From JBLHGU01 sp047615875 (GTDB lineage: Bacteria > Pseudomonadota > Gammaproteobacteria > Arenicellales > CAJQKF01), in assembly GCA_047615875.1 (NCBI GenBank), contig JBLHGU010000097.1, positions 1 through 18,878 of the forward strand: a stretch of DNA of 18,878 nt. Reading direction: 5' to 3'. The position numbers and the translations under genes are program-made. Within the stretch, counting starts at the first letter, position 1, and the number at the start of each line of letters is the position of its first letter. Shown piece by piece: positions 1-7,561 of this stretch. Below the pieces are notes generated by a model that was not told the DNA's origin, ran no database searches, and saw only the letters and a program-made list of their open reading frames with translations.

Positions 1-346
1 AGAAAGTTGACCCGGATCCAATTTTCGAAACAAAGCCCAACTTCCCATTTAACACATGGGCCAACTGCCTGGAGATCGCCAAACCAATTCCTACACCCTG
101 AACCTCACCCTGATTGTCACTAAAACATTTGAACGGCGCAAAAATTTCAGAGTGATTTTCAGGTGCAATACCAATGCCAGTATCTTTCACATTCAAGCGC
201 AACAAACTAGCTGACATCTGGGCCACAAAGACTGAAATATTGCCGTTCTCGTAATTGTATTTTACTACGTTGGATAACAGGTTTAACAAGATTTGGCGAA
301 ATCTCACCGGGTCCGTATAAACCTCAGGAATAACAGCATCCTCCTG
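1..346 (-). pseudogene. C-terminal HATPase_c domain of the same kinase, out of frame and cut by the window edge
   Basis: Read on the minus strand one base out of frame with the kinase body, this stretch is open to the window edge and encodes a recognisable GHKL ATPase domain. It has an N box (NLLSNVVKYN), a G1 box (VKDTGIGI), an F-box-like segment (EIFAPFKCF) and a G2 box (GVGIGLAIS), in normal order and spacing, followed by GKLGFVSKIGSGSTF. Adding one C to the six-C run would join it to the upstream frame without a gap. The intact motifs argue that the break is recent, a sequencing error, or bypassed by +1 frameshifting. Any receiver or other domain beyond the edge cannot be seen. Confidence 0.8.
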
Positions 347-2912
347 GGGGGTAATCCACTTTTATCCCGCGAGATTCACCCATGGTACGAGCAGCCGCAA
401 TACAGTCCTCAATAATAGTTCCAGGATTAAGCACTTCTATAGAAACCCCAAGATTTCCGGATTCTATTCTGGATAGATCAAGCACCTGATTTATTAAATC
501 AAGCAAATGCTGACTACTTTTGAAAATCAGATCGACGGCCCGTTTCTGCTTAGGCGTTAAAGGCTCCTTGCGGTTAAACTGCAACACCTGAGCAAAACCC
601 ATTACCGCGTTCAACGATGTGCGTAGCTCATGACTCATTGAGGAAAGAAATTCCGATTTGGCACCGTTGGATTGAATCGCTTCATCGCGTGCCGCGCGTA
701 GTTCAGTAACATCTTTTGTGGATGAAAGTATCAGGTTGCGGTCACCCAATTCCACTACGCAGGCTGAAACAATGCCAGGCCATACACTACTATCCTTGCG
801 TCTAAATTCAGCACTTAAATTAGTCACAAAGCCATCGCTCACAATACCCCGCACAAGTCGTTTTCGATCTGCACTGTCTTGCCAGAGCCGTAAACCTATG
901 GCCGATTTGCCTAATACCTCAGAGCGACTATAACCCGTTGCACTACAGAATCCTTCATTGACACTAATACAAGTTCCATCATCCATATCAGTTACCATAT
1001 AAACATCGGGTATAACCTCAAAGAAACGACGAAACATCTCCTGTCTTTGAAATAGTTCGCGGGTGCGCTCCTCTATAATCTGTTCCAGCTCAGATTGGTT
1101 ACGCTGTAGTTCATTACGTGCCAATGAAAGCTCTGTAACATCTTGCACGGTAACTAGATGTCCCGCAGGGCCGGATTGTGGAACCTCTTGAAGTTGCTCA
1201 GTTTCGTGTAGAAAGCGAATCTCTCCGTCGGATCTAATCACACGATATTCCAGTTCAAATCGAGTTGGTGGGGCCCCTGGGGAGGTTACTCTCTGACGAA
1301 ACTGTTGACGGGACTCGGACACTCTTTGCCGGTCGTCAACATGCACTATCGACATAAATCCAGACTCTTCACTGGCTGTTGCAAGAAACTGCTCGGAACT
1401 CAATCCAAACAGGCGAGCTGCGTGATCAGAACAATACTCAATTACCTTGTGTTGATCATCCCAACGCCAATGGCCTAAAAGAGCAATGCCTTCCGCCATA
1501 CTTAATGTTTCTGTACGAGACAGCAAATCCTGCTCATTCTTTACGGCACTTGTTACATCTATGCCGATAGTCGCCACCGCTGAGACATCGCCAGATGCAT
1601 TCTTTACCGGGAACTTGCTGACTTGCAGTATAGATTCGCCAAAATTGATTCTAAAAGATTCTTCTGCTAACAATGGCATGCCAGTACTGACTACTTTATC
1701 ATCCGCCTCTTTTATGATTTTCTCAGTTTCACCATCAAACAAAGCACTGACTGTTTGTCCACTAACCTCAGCTATTGATTGATTCAAATATTGACTATAG
1801 GCAGGGCTCAAGTAACTATAAACACCATCTAGATCTTTAACTGAAATTGGCACTGGAGAATATTCAATCAAAGACTTTATGACATTCTCAAGCTCTCGCT
1901 TTTCACTAACAATCTGTTTCAGTTCCGTGATATCAACTGCCACATAGTCGAGCCAGCCTTGTTCCTCATTAATGGCATCGTAAATCAGCAGACTAATTAT
2001 TCCACCATTTTTCTGATAAAAAGATGTCTCTGATACAGTTTGCGCCCCATTTTGAAGATTTATTATTAGCTGTTTGCGTTGAGACTTATCCACGTAGCTC
2101 GGAATAAACTCAAAATTCTCCATCATCTCGTCAGGGTTTTCGTAGCCAAATATCTCCGCAAGACGTTGGTTACCCAACAGTAATTTGCCGTTATCTATCC
2201 CGCTTCGACCAATACCGACAGTTGAGTTCTCGAATAACGCTTTGTAGTCACTCTGTACCACAGACAATTTAATCTCCGTCTGGCGTTTCTGCGTTATATC
2301 TATAATGACAAAATCTACATAGCCGCCTACTTCATTGAAACGCACTTCAGCTTGCACATACACTAGATTACCGTGTCGACCGGTAAAGGTACCTTCTGCT
2401 ACACTGCCCGGATTATCCCTGTAGAACTGCAGTTGTTTCTCGCGGTCCGCAACATCCGGATAGTGTTCGGAAAAAATAAACTCGCGAATAAATTCATCAA
2501 CATCATCATAGCCGAATATTTCAGCAAGCCTTGGATTCGAAAAAAGTAAGCGGCCTGTAGAAGAATCCGTTCTGCCTATGCCAGCGGTGGTGTTTTCAAA
2601 GAGTTGCTGATAGTTGAGTTCATCTATTTCGATGTCCGTTGGGCGACCGTAAAAGCACTTTGACAACAATAGATCTAGTGGTTTTAGCCCAGCTATTGAA
2701 ACAACAATTAGTATGCAAAAAGATAAAATTAATAGCAGGCGTGATAGCTGTAGATCGGCAAACATAACACCAATATACCCAGACACAAGGGCAACAACGC
2801 CAATTGTTATGCCGATCGATAGCATTCGTGCGCTGATGATACCGAAATATCGTGAGCTCAACATACCGAAAGGAAATTTAGCCTTTTGCTCGGCTATAGT
2901 TTTTCTGATCAC
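324..2912 (-). CDS. Multi-PAS membrane sensor histidine kinase, frameshifted before its ATPase domain
   Basis: Two-component sensor kinase, inner membrane. Two hydrophobic helices lie at about residues 28-53 and 58-76. Five PAS-like sensory modules follow (about 98-215, 222-335, 343-460, 470-600, 625-745); the first two resemble each other closely (LFENxTxGIGR, then RLAEIFGY), suggesting duplication. The HisKA dimerisation domain has phosphoacceptor His761 in SHELRTSLNA, where the family normally has Pro after Thr. The frame ends 14 residues after a run of six C (minus strand), giving a non-family tail PPGGCCYS. The N, G1, F and G2 boxes of the ATPase domain are intact in the +1 frame just downstream (1-346), so this is a broken, mis-sequenced or recoded kinase. 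The start is GTG with no clear ribosome binding site; an ATG at residue 17 is an alternative. The input signal is unknown. No adjacent response regulator is visible on this side. Confidence 0.85.
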   Translation of the reverse strand: MIRKTIAEQKAKFPFGMLSSRYFGIISARMLSIGITIGVVALVSGYIGVMFADLQLSRLLLILSFCILIVVSIAGLKPLDLLLSKCFYGRPTDIEIDELNYQQLFENTTAGIGRTDSSTGRLLFSNPRLAEIFGYDDVDEFIREFIFSEHYPDVADREKQLQFYRDNPGSVAEGTFTGRHGNLVYVQAEVRFNEVGGYVDFVIIDITQKRQTEIKLSVVQSDYKALFENSTVGIGRSGIDNGKLLLGNQRLAEIFGYENPDEMMENFEFIPSYVDKSQRKQLIINLQNGAQTVSETSFYQKNGGIISLLIYDAINEEQGWLDYVAVDITELKQIVSEKRELENVIKSLIEYSPVPISVKDLDGVYSYLSPAYSQYLNQSIAEVSGQTVSALFDGETEKIIKEADDKVVSTGMPLLAEESFRINFGESILQVSKFPVKNASGDVSAVATIGIDVTSAVKNEQDLLSRTETLSMAEGIALLGHWRWDDQHKVIEYCSDHAARLFGLSSEQFLATASEESGFMSIVHVDDRQRVSESRQQFRQRVTSPGAPPTRFELEYRVIRSDGEIRFLHETEQLQEVPQSGPAGHLVTVQDVTELSLARNELQRNQSELEQIIEERTRELFQRQEMFRRFFEVIPDVYMVTDMDDGTCISVNEGFCSATGYSRSEVLGKSAIGLRLWQDSADRKRLVRGIVSDGFVTNLSAEFRRKDSSVWPGIVSACVVELGDRNLILSSTKDVTELRAARDEAIQSNGAKSEFLSSMSHELRTSLNAVMGFAQVLQFNRKEPLTPKQKRAVDLIFKSSQHLLDLINQVLDLSRIESGNLGVSIEVLNPGTIIEDCIAAARTMGESRGIKVDYPPGGCCYS
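346..351 (-). other. Homopolymer run at the frameshift point of the kinase
   Basis: Six G on the plus strand (six C on the minus strand) sit exactly where the HisKA-to-ATPase linker changes frame. The minus-strand codons read TAC CCC CCA in the incoming frame, and the ATPase frame begins with the last C of the run. Proline CCC followed by C is a known context for +1 slippage by tRNA-Pro. Such runs are also typical of indel sequencing errors. Confidence 0.7.
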
Positions 2913-3084
2913 ACACTCAATATCGGTAATTAAAAACCAGTTCTTGAGATTCCATCTCGTGGTTAACGTTTAGTCCAATGGAGACTGCAAACCCCCGAAC
3001 GCAGGACTAATAGACCCTACTATATCTTTGAATCACGGGCATTAGTCAGTGATGATCCAATTTAACACTCTTGAAATGTCAAAG

Positions 3085-3723
3085 TTAGATACCCTCCAAC
3101 CAGGCAGCAATGGCTCGACGGTTTTTGCTAATTTCATCACCAATAATATTCTCTTGCTTGAGATGCTCAAGCCATTCAACTATAGATTGTGGGAAGTTGA
3201 TTGGTTGTCCAAGAAATGCAAAAACATCTTCCGCCATATGCAGGGTAGTGGGATACACGCAATCAACCAGACAAGGGCGACTGCCTCCGACCAAAGGGTC
3301 AGGATCAAGCACTTCCAACAAACGATCAAGCTCATAAAAGAAAGCCTGCTTTACATCATTTAAAAGATCAACATTCGGGCTGCGAACCAAAGGAAATAGT
3401 CGGCGAACCTGAGGCTCCAATCTAGTTGTATGAAATTGGCTTAAAGCCCGGTGATAACCCCTTACCTGAGGGTCTGATACACGCAATGCGGGTTCCGGGT
3501 ACAGATCTTCAAGGTACTCAACAATCGCATCAGAGTCGAAGAGTTTAAACCCATTGTGGTCAATAGCAGGTATGGTTCCTGGCGGCATAAACTTCTTATA
3601 AGCCGGATTACTATAGTGCCCACCATGTGGTGGATGCTCCTCAAAAGCAATGTCCTTCAGACGAAGTACGATACGTACTTTGCTACAGTAACTGCTAAGT
3701 GGTAGAGCGTAGAACTGAATCAT
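3085..3723 (-). CDS. Glutathione S-transferase family protein
   Basis: A 212-residue cytosolic protein with the usual two-domain GST layout. The N-terminal thioredoxin-like domain (about 1-75) has a Ser-rich catalytic segment LSSYCSK (residues 9-15), the cis-Pro loop PPGTIPAI (Pro52) and the glutathione-contact motif DSDAI (63-67), which corresponds to the common ESxAI. A helical C-terminal domain follows. Such enzymes conjugate, isomerise or reduce substrates with glutathione; the substrate cannot be read from the sequence. The ATG lies 3 bases after the stop of the AhpD-like gene upstream, with AGGA at good spacing, so the two are almost certainly co-transcribed and may share a thiol-linked detoxification or catabolic role beside the oxygenase cluster. 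The length is normal and nothing appears broken. Confidence 0.85.
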   Translation of the reverse strand: MIQFYALPLSSYCSKVRIVLRLKDIAFEEHPPHGGHYSNPAYKKFMPPGTIPAIDHNGFKLFDSDAIVEYLEDLYPEPALRVSDPQVRGYHRALSQFHTTRLEPQVRRLFPLVRSPNVDLLNDVKQAFFYELDRLLEVLDPDPLVGGSRPCLVDCVYPTTLHMAEDVFAFLGQPINFPQSIVEWLEHLKQENIIGDEISKNRRAIAAWLEGI

Positions 3724-3726
3724 TAC

Positions 3727-4308
3727 TCAATCCTGCTTATCATAGTAGCCCACAGTATCGCCTTCGGTAGTTACACCCAGTCCATTTAGCAATCGATTGG
3801 AATAACTAAAATAGGCTACTACCTGGTTGACTTCGAGAATCTCACCGTGACTTGCTCCACAATCAACCATGGCATCAAACAGGCTCTGATCTATTTCAGC
3901 AACGTTGACGGTTAATGCTTCGGTATATTGAAGAAACGCCAGCTCGACGCCTTCAAACTCACGTTCCGGTTGCCTTGCCTTAAAAGCCTCCAGAATTCGA
4001 TCCGATCTGGCATCATCATTTATTAGATTGCGCGCGTTAGTAAAGTGATGGGAAAAGCTGTAGTCACATTTATTTAGGTGACTTGTATAAGATGCAACAA
4101 CTTCGAGGAACCAGAATGGCACGACGTTATCAGTGTTATGCAAAACACTGCGGTATAAAACAACATGCCCTCTCATAGTAGCGGGTCGAAGGCTATGGGC
4201 ACGCATCACATTATCCACAGTACCGTGGGGAGTCTTTACCAACTCGTAGACTTCTTTTAGTTCACCTTCGGCATCCTCAAGGGGTACCATATCTATCCAC
4301 GAACTCAT
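3727..4308 (-). CDS. AhpD-like / carboxymuconolactone decarboxylase family protein with CxxS motif
   Basis: A 193-residue protein of the AhpD-like fold, resembling the group annotated as uncharacterised peroxidase-related enzymes. The core helix carries LEVVASY then NKCDYSFSHH (residues 79-88): Glu69, Cys81 and His87/His88 are in place, but the second cysteine of the expected CxxC is Ser84 (codon AGC). AhpD-type proteins use the CxxC pair for peroxidase or disulfide-reductase chemistry, so a single-Cys form is expected to work differently, for example with an external thiol, or to do non-redox chemistry. The ATG is preceded by AAGGTG at good spacing. It leads a two-gene unit with the GST gene 3 bases downstream; a glutathione-dependent partner would fit a lone active cysteine, though that is inference. 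Confidence 0.75.
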   Translation of the reverse strand: MSSWIDMVPLEDAEGELKEVYELVKTPHGTVDNVMRAHSLRPATMRGHVVLYRSVLHNTDNVVPFWFLEVVASYTSHLNKCDYSFSHHFTNARNLINDDARSDRILEAFKARQPEREFEGVELAFLQYTEALTVNVAEIDQSLFDAMVDCGASHGEILEVNQVVAYFSYSNRLLNGLGVTTEGDTVGYYDKQD

Positions 4309-4427
4309 GCTTCACCTTTTTTACTGCGATAAGAAAATGATCGATCGAAACAGCAGTGTATAGAGTTGCCACATTTAACTTCTGAGTAAGCCATCTCTAA
4401 ACTATCCTGCTAACCGTTGCTCTAAGA

Positions 4428-5186
4428 TCAGCCCAGACGTTCATCAGAACCTAATTTTCGTTCGAATCTGCGCACCACGCCAGACACGATTAGTACCAGG
4501 ACCAGGTACTGGATTGCGACCACACTATAAATTTCCAGCGGTCTATATTCTGTTACCGCCAGCTCATTACCTCGTCGCAACACTTCAGATACACCGATTA
4601 CAGAAACCAGCGAGGTCATTTTCAACATGATTACCAGTTGATTACCAATGGCTGGTAATGATCGTCGTAGAGCCTGGGGAAAAATAACAAGACGCATGGT
4701 TTGAAAATAACTCAGCCCAAGACCATGGGCCGCCTCAAACTGACCGGCATGAATGGATTGAACACCGCCACGAAAAATTTCTGCCATAAATGCAGAACCA
4801 TAAATTGATAGCGCGAGCATACCGGCTGAGAAAGGCGGCAAATCAATATCAATCAGAATCGGCAGGCCATAATAAACCCAGAAAATTGACACCAGCGGTG
4901 GGATAGAACGGAATATTTCCACATAGACGCGATAAATGGATAACAGCACGCGGCTTTTAGCCAAACCCATCAGGCTGATTAAAAAGCCCACCACATTTGA
5001 TATGATCACACAACAAATCGTTAAGCCAATGGTCCAGGGAATTCCGGAAAATAAAAATTCCAGATTTATCCTACCCCGTTTAAGAGTGGGATCAACGACA
5101 TACCAGCCCCACTCCTGGGAACTGGCGCAGCCACCCAACAGCAAAACCAGAACGGCTAATGCGGTAACATAAAACAATCGATTCAA
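4428..5186 (-). CDS. Polar amino-acid-type ABC transporter permease with N-terminal lipobox-like segment
   Basis: A 252-residue inner-membrane permease of the HisM/GlnP (His/Glu/Gln/Arg/opine) family. Hydrophobic helices include about 48-75, 79-110, 120-140, 185-200 and 220-240. The cytoplasmic EAA loop that docks on the ATPase is clear at about 151-175 (EAAHGLGLS, then FPQALRR). The N-terminus is unusual: a hydrophobic stretch ending in LGGC (residues 17-20) then ASSQ, a textbook lipobox, placed before the first core helix. No ATG is available near the 5' end; the furthest in-frame start is TTG with only a weak GGA upstream. It diverges from the Rieske gene and probably works with the binding protein at 6719-7513. 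A second permease and the ATPase are not in the window. The direction of transport is inferred to be import because a binding protein is nearby. Confidence 0.85.
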   Translation of the reverse strand: MNRLFYVTALAVLVLLLGGCASSQEWGWYVVDPTLKRGRINLEFLFSGIPWTIGLTICCVIISNVVGFLISLMGLAKSRVLLSIYRVYVEIFRSIPPLVSIFWVYYGLPILIDIDLPPFSAGMLALSIYGSAFMAEIFRGGVQSIHAGQFEAAHGLGLSYFQTMRLVIFPQALRRSLPAIGNQLVIMLKMTSLVSVIGVSEVLRRGNELAVTEYRPLEIYSVVAIQYLVLVLIVSGVVRRFERKLGSDERLG

Positions 5187-5195
5187 GATATCTTG
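5184..5195. promoter_or_regulatory. 12-bp perfect palindrome over the permease start, possible operator
   Basis: CAAGATATCTTG is a perfect 12-base palindrome at the edge of the 108-base divergent gap between the permease and Rieske genes; its last three minus-strand bases are the permease TTG start codon. It could be a regulator site serving the divergent promoters, but a palindrome this short and AT-rich may be chance. No confident -35/-10 pair was recognised in the gap. Confidence 0.2.
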
Positions 5196-5294
5196 TCCAA
5201 AGTATTAAGTGGTATTAGAATGAATAACCCTTCAAAGTCTGTTGCAAACGGTTAGACAGGCTATAGAGTTTATTCTAACGCGAAAAACCAAACT

Positions 5295-6650
5295 ATGTCG
5301 AAAGCAGATCAGAACCAATCTTCACAAGGCTTTCAGGGCTATTCACTACCCATCTCCGGCACGGAGAATCCTGAGCTTACCCATATTGAGCGGGGCACCC
5401 GCTGTGGTGAATACTTGCGCCGCTACTGGCATCCCGTGGCTATGTCCAGCGAACTTGGCGAACTTCCAATGAATGTGGAAATTCTAGCAGAGGAATTGGT
5501 TTTATTTCGCGATAAATCCGGCCGGCTGGGATTGCTACACCGTCACTGCTCACACCGTGGCGCGTCTCTTGAATATGGTATCGTCGCCGAACAGGGAATA
5601 ATTTGTTGTTACCACGGCTGGCACTACGATATTGATGGCCGCCTCCTCTGCGCAGGGTCAGAGCCTGCTGACGGTCCACTGTGTCAGCAGATAACTCACG
5701 GCGCCTACCCCACCCATGAACACAACGGAATTATTTTCGCTTATCTCGGGCCAGCAGATGAAAAACCGGAGTTTCCGGTTTTCGATACAGAACTGATTGG
5801 TGACATCGAAGCGATCCCCTTTTCAATTACCACGCCCTGCAATTGGCTACAGGTTTATGAGAATACCCAGGACCCGATTCATGTGCTGCACCTGCACTCA
5901 AGATCCAGCGGCGTTCAATTTGGCGTTGCCTCTGGTGTCGATCAGGAAACTGATTACAAAACCACTCCCATTGGCATGATCAATGTCCAGTCACGCCGTG
6001 TAGGCGACAATCTATGGGTACGCAGCACCGAGTCCATACTACCGAATGTCAATCAAACCGGCGCTATATTTGAAGAGGCAGACGAGGAGAAGTACTTTCA
6101 ACGCTCAGCGATCTTACGCTGGATGGTGCCGGTAAATAACGTGGTTACCCGGACCATTGGCTGGCGCTTCTTCAGTCAATCTATGGATCCCAACAATCTG
6201 GGTGATAGAGGCCAGGTGGGTAAGGAGAAAATTGATTTCATTGGCCAAACCGAGGAAGAAAGGCCCTATGAGGAAAGACAACGCCAGCCTGGAGACTATG
6301 AAGCACAAGTGTCTCAGCGGCAAATAGCCGTTCATGGTCTGGAGCACCATGGCACCTCGGATGCAGGTGTTGTACGAATTCGGCATCTGTTACGTAGAGC
6401 CATGCGAGAACTGGAGTCTTCCGGTAAATGTTATGCCTATACTGTTGGTGCGGATCAGGCCATCGCCACCTACATTCAGGATAGTGTTACGCCCTGGCCG
6501 ACGGATGACTCGGGTTTGACTGAGCAAGAAAAACTTCGAATTTATGGTAAATTAGTTTCTGATGCTGTCCTGAACAGTGCAGAATTAAATGCCACCCAGC
6601 GTCAGGGGCATATTCGTGAAGTATGTAAAAATATTCAATCTTCTGAATGA
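5295..6650 (+). CDS. Rieske non-haem iron oxygenase, alpha (catalytic) subunit
   Basis: A 451-residue terminal oxygenase. The N-terminal Rieske [2Fe-2S] domain has CSH (Cys85, His87) and CCYHGWH (Cys104, His107), the two Cys-His ligand pairs. The catalytic domain shows NWLQVYENTQDPIHVLHLH (183-201), with the bridging Asp193 and iron ligands His196 and His201; the third carboxylate ligand could not be assigned by eye. The layout and length resemble the phthalate 4,5-dioxygenase / phenoxybenzoate-type single-component alpha subunits, which hydroxylate rings or dealkylate ethers and amines. Such enzymes need a ferredoxin or reductase, and none is encoded in the window. The ATG lacks a strong ribosome binding site. 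It is the first gene of a plus-strand series with the binding protein, creatininase-like and Gfo/Idh genes, so its substrate is probably the imported compound or a product of it. Confidence 0.9.
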   Translation: MSKADQNQSSQGFQGYSLPISGTENPELTHIERGTRCGEYLRRYWHPVAMSSELGELPMNVEILAEELVLFRDKSGRLGLLHRHCSHRGASLEYGIVAEQGIICCYHGWHYDIDGRLLCAGSEPADGPLCQQITHGAYPTHEHNGIIFAYLGPADEKPEFPVFDTELIGDIEAIPFSITTPCNWLQVYENTQDPIHVLHLHSRSSGVQFGVASGVDQETDYKTTPIGMINVQSRRVGDNLWVRSTESILPNVNQTGAIFEEADEEKYFQRSAILRWMVPVNNVVTRTIGWRFFSQSMDPNNLGDRGQVGKEKIDFIGQTEEERPYEERQRQPGDYEAQVSQRQIAVHGLEHHGTSDAGVVRIRHLLRRAMRELESSGKCYAYTVGADQAIATYIQDSVTPWPTDDSGLTEQEKLRIYGKLVSDAVLNSAELNATQRQGHIREVCKNIQSSE

Positions 6651-6707
6651 ATACATAACACTATATACTAGCAAGCTGTCTGATTAAATTTGTAAATAAA
6701 ACCTAGC

Positions 6708-6712
6708 AGGAG
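6708..6712 (+). promoter_or_regulatory. Strong Shine-Dalgarno of the binding-protein gene
   Basis: AGGAG with a 6-base spacer to the ATG at 6719. It is the best-formed ribosome binding site of the plus-strand catabolic series and fits the usual excess of binding protein over other transporter parts. Confidence 0.7.
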
Positions 6713-6718
6713 ATCACA

Positions 6719-7513
6719 ATGAAGTTTAAAAAATATCTATTAGCACTAGCCGGTGTTGCCGCTCTGGGCGTTTCCAGTAACAGTTTCGCGGCGGATCGAT
6801 CCGTTTTGAATGAAGTGTTAGATAACGGAAAATTATTGGTCGGTACAACCGGTGACTTTAACCCGATGTCGTTCAAAGATCCGGAGACCAAAGAATACAA
6901 AGGCCACCAGATTGATGCAGCAAAACAGTTGGCAACCGATATGGGTGTTGAACTGGAATTTGTTGCAACGGACTGGAAAACTCTCATCAATGGTATTGTT
7001 GCAGGCAAGTATCACATTGCAATGACCGGCACCTCAATGACTGTTGGTCGTGCAAAAGCGGCAGGTTACACTATGCCCTGGGGACGTACTGGCTACCTGG
7101 CACTGACTCACAAAGATCAGGCTGGCAGATTCAAATCCTGGGATGATATTAATAACGCCGATGTGACCGTAGGCTACAACCTCGGCACCTCTTTCGCAGA
7201 CTTCGTAAAACTAAATTTACCTAATGCAAAAGTTAAAGAGGTTGAGTCCCCGGCTCGTGATTGGCAAGAACTGTTAGCTGGTCGCGTAGACGTCACCATT
7301 TCCAGCATTCTGGAAGCAGGCAAATTAGCATCTACTCACGATACGCTAGCGATTCCATTTCAAGAGGTGGCTAATAGTTTGCCATTATCGTTCATCGTTC
7401 CACAAAACGATCAGGTTTGGCTAAACTTTCTAAATAACTGGATGCAGATTAAGCACGAAGACGGTTACTTCGATAAATTAAACGCTACCTGGGGTATTCA
7501 AGGCCAGGACTAG
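6719..7513 (+). CDS. Periplasmic solute-binding protein, amino-acid type (SBP_bac_3 family)
   Basis: A 264-residue exported protein. A Sec signal peptide covers about 1-24, with a KK-containing start, a hydrophobic core and probable cleavage after SFA. The mature part has the family's two-lobe sequence pattern: KLLVGTTGDFNPM, YKGHQIDAAKQLA, GKYHIAMTGTSMT and GRVDVTISS. Arg111 in TSMTVGRAKA is the conserved ligand-carboxylate anchor. The aspartate that usually grips the alpha-amino group, in the segment after GRVD, is replaced by Ser196. The ligand may therefore be a carboxylate without a free alpha-amine, or an N-modified amino acid. AGGAG lies 6 bases upstream of the ATG, suggesting strong expression. 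It likely delivers to the divergent permease at 4428-5186. It follows the Rieske gene by 68 bases and may also have its own promoter. Confidence 0.88.
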   Translation: MKFKKYLLALAGVAALGVSSNSFAADRSVLNEVLDNGKLLVGTTGDFNPMSFKDPETKEYKGHQIDAAKQLATDMGVELEFVATDWKTLINGIVAGKYHIAMTGTSMTVGRAKAAGYTMPWGRTGYLALTHKDQAGRFKSWDDINNADVTVGYNLGTSFADFVKLNLPNAKVKEVESPARDWQELLAGRVDVTISSILEAGKLASTHDTLAIPFQEVANSLPLSFIVPQNDQVWLNFLNNWMQIKHEDGYFDKLNATWGIQGQD

Positions 7514-7531
7514 CTTTAAATCCACACTTGA

Positions 7532-7553
7532 CCGCCCGGCTTCGTCCGGGCGG
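7532..7553 (+). terminator. GC-rich intercistronic hairpin after the binding-protein gene
   Basis: Perfect 8-bp arms CCGCCCGG (7532-7539) and CCGGGCGG (7546-7553) enclose the 6-base loop CTTCGT. There is no T-run after it, so it is more likely a partial attenuator or a 3'-end stabiliser for the binding-protein message than a full terminator. The right arm ends 8 bases before the next ATG and contains the only purine-rich sequence that could serve as its ribosome binding site. Confidence 0.6.
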
Positions 7554-7561
7554 CTCTCGTT

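Noticed and set aside
2946..2958. GAGAT/ATCTC inverted repeat upstream of the kinase
   Set aside because: Five-base stem with a 3-base loop, expected by chance and without terminator features.
3019..3082. Possible promoter for the kinase gene on the minus strand (TTGACA at 3082-3077; TATAGT at 3024-3019)
   Set aside because: Neither hexamer has a good partner at 16-18 bases, so no promoter is called.
5221..5294. TTGCAA and TATAGA as a promoter for the Rieske gene
   Set aside because: The spacer is about 14 bases and both hexamers deviate from consensus; a promoter must exist here but it cannot be placed.
5440..5679. Overlapping antisense and alternate-frame open frames inside the Rieske, RND, kinase and other large genes
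   Set aside because: They lie wholly within well-supported genes, show no domain motifs or ribosome binding sites and look like frame shadows.
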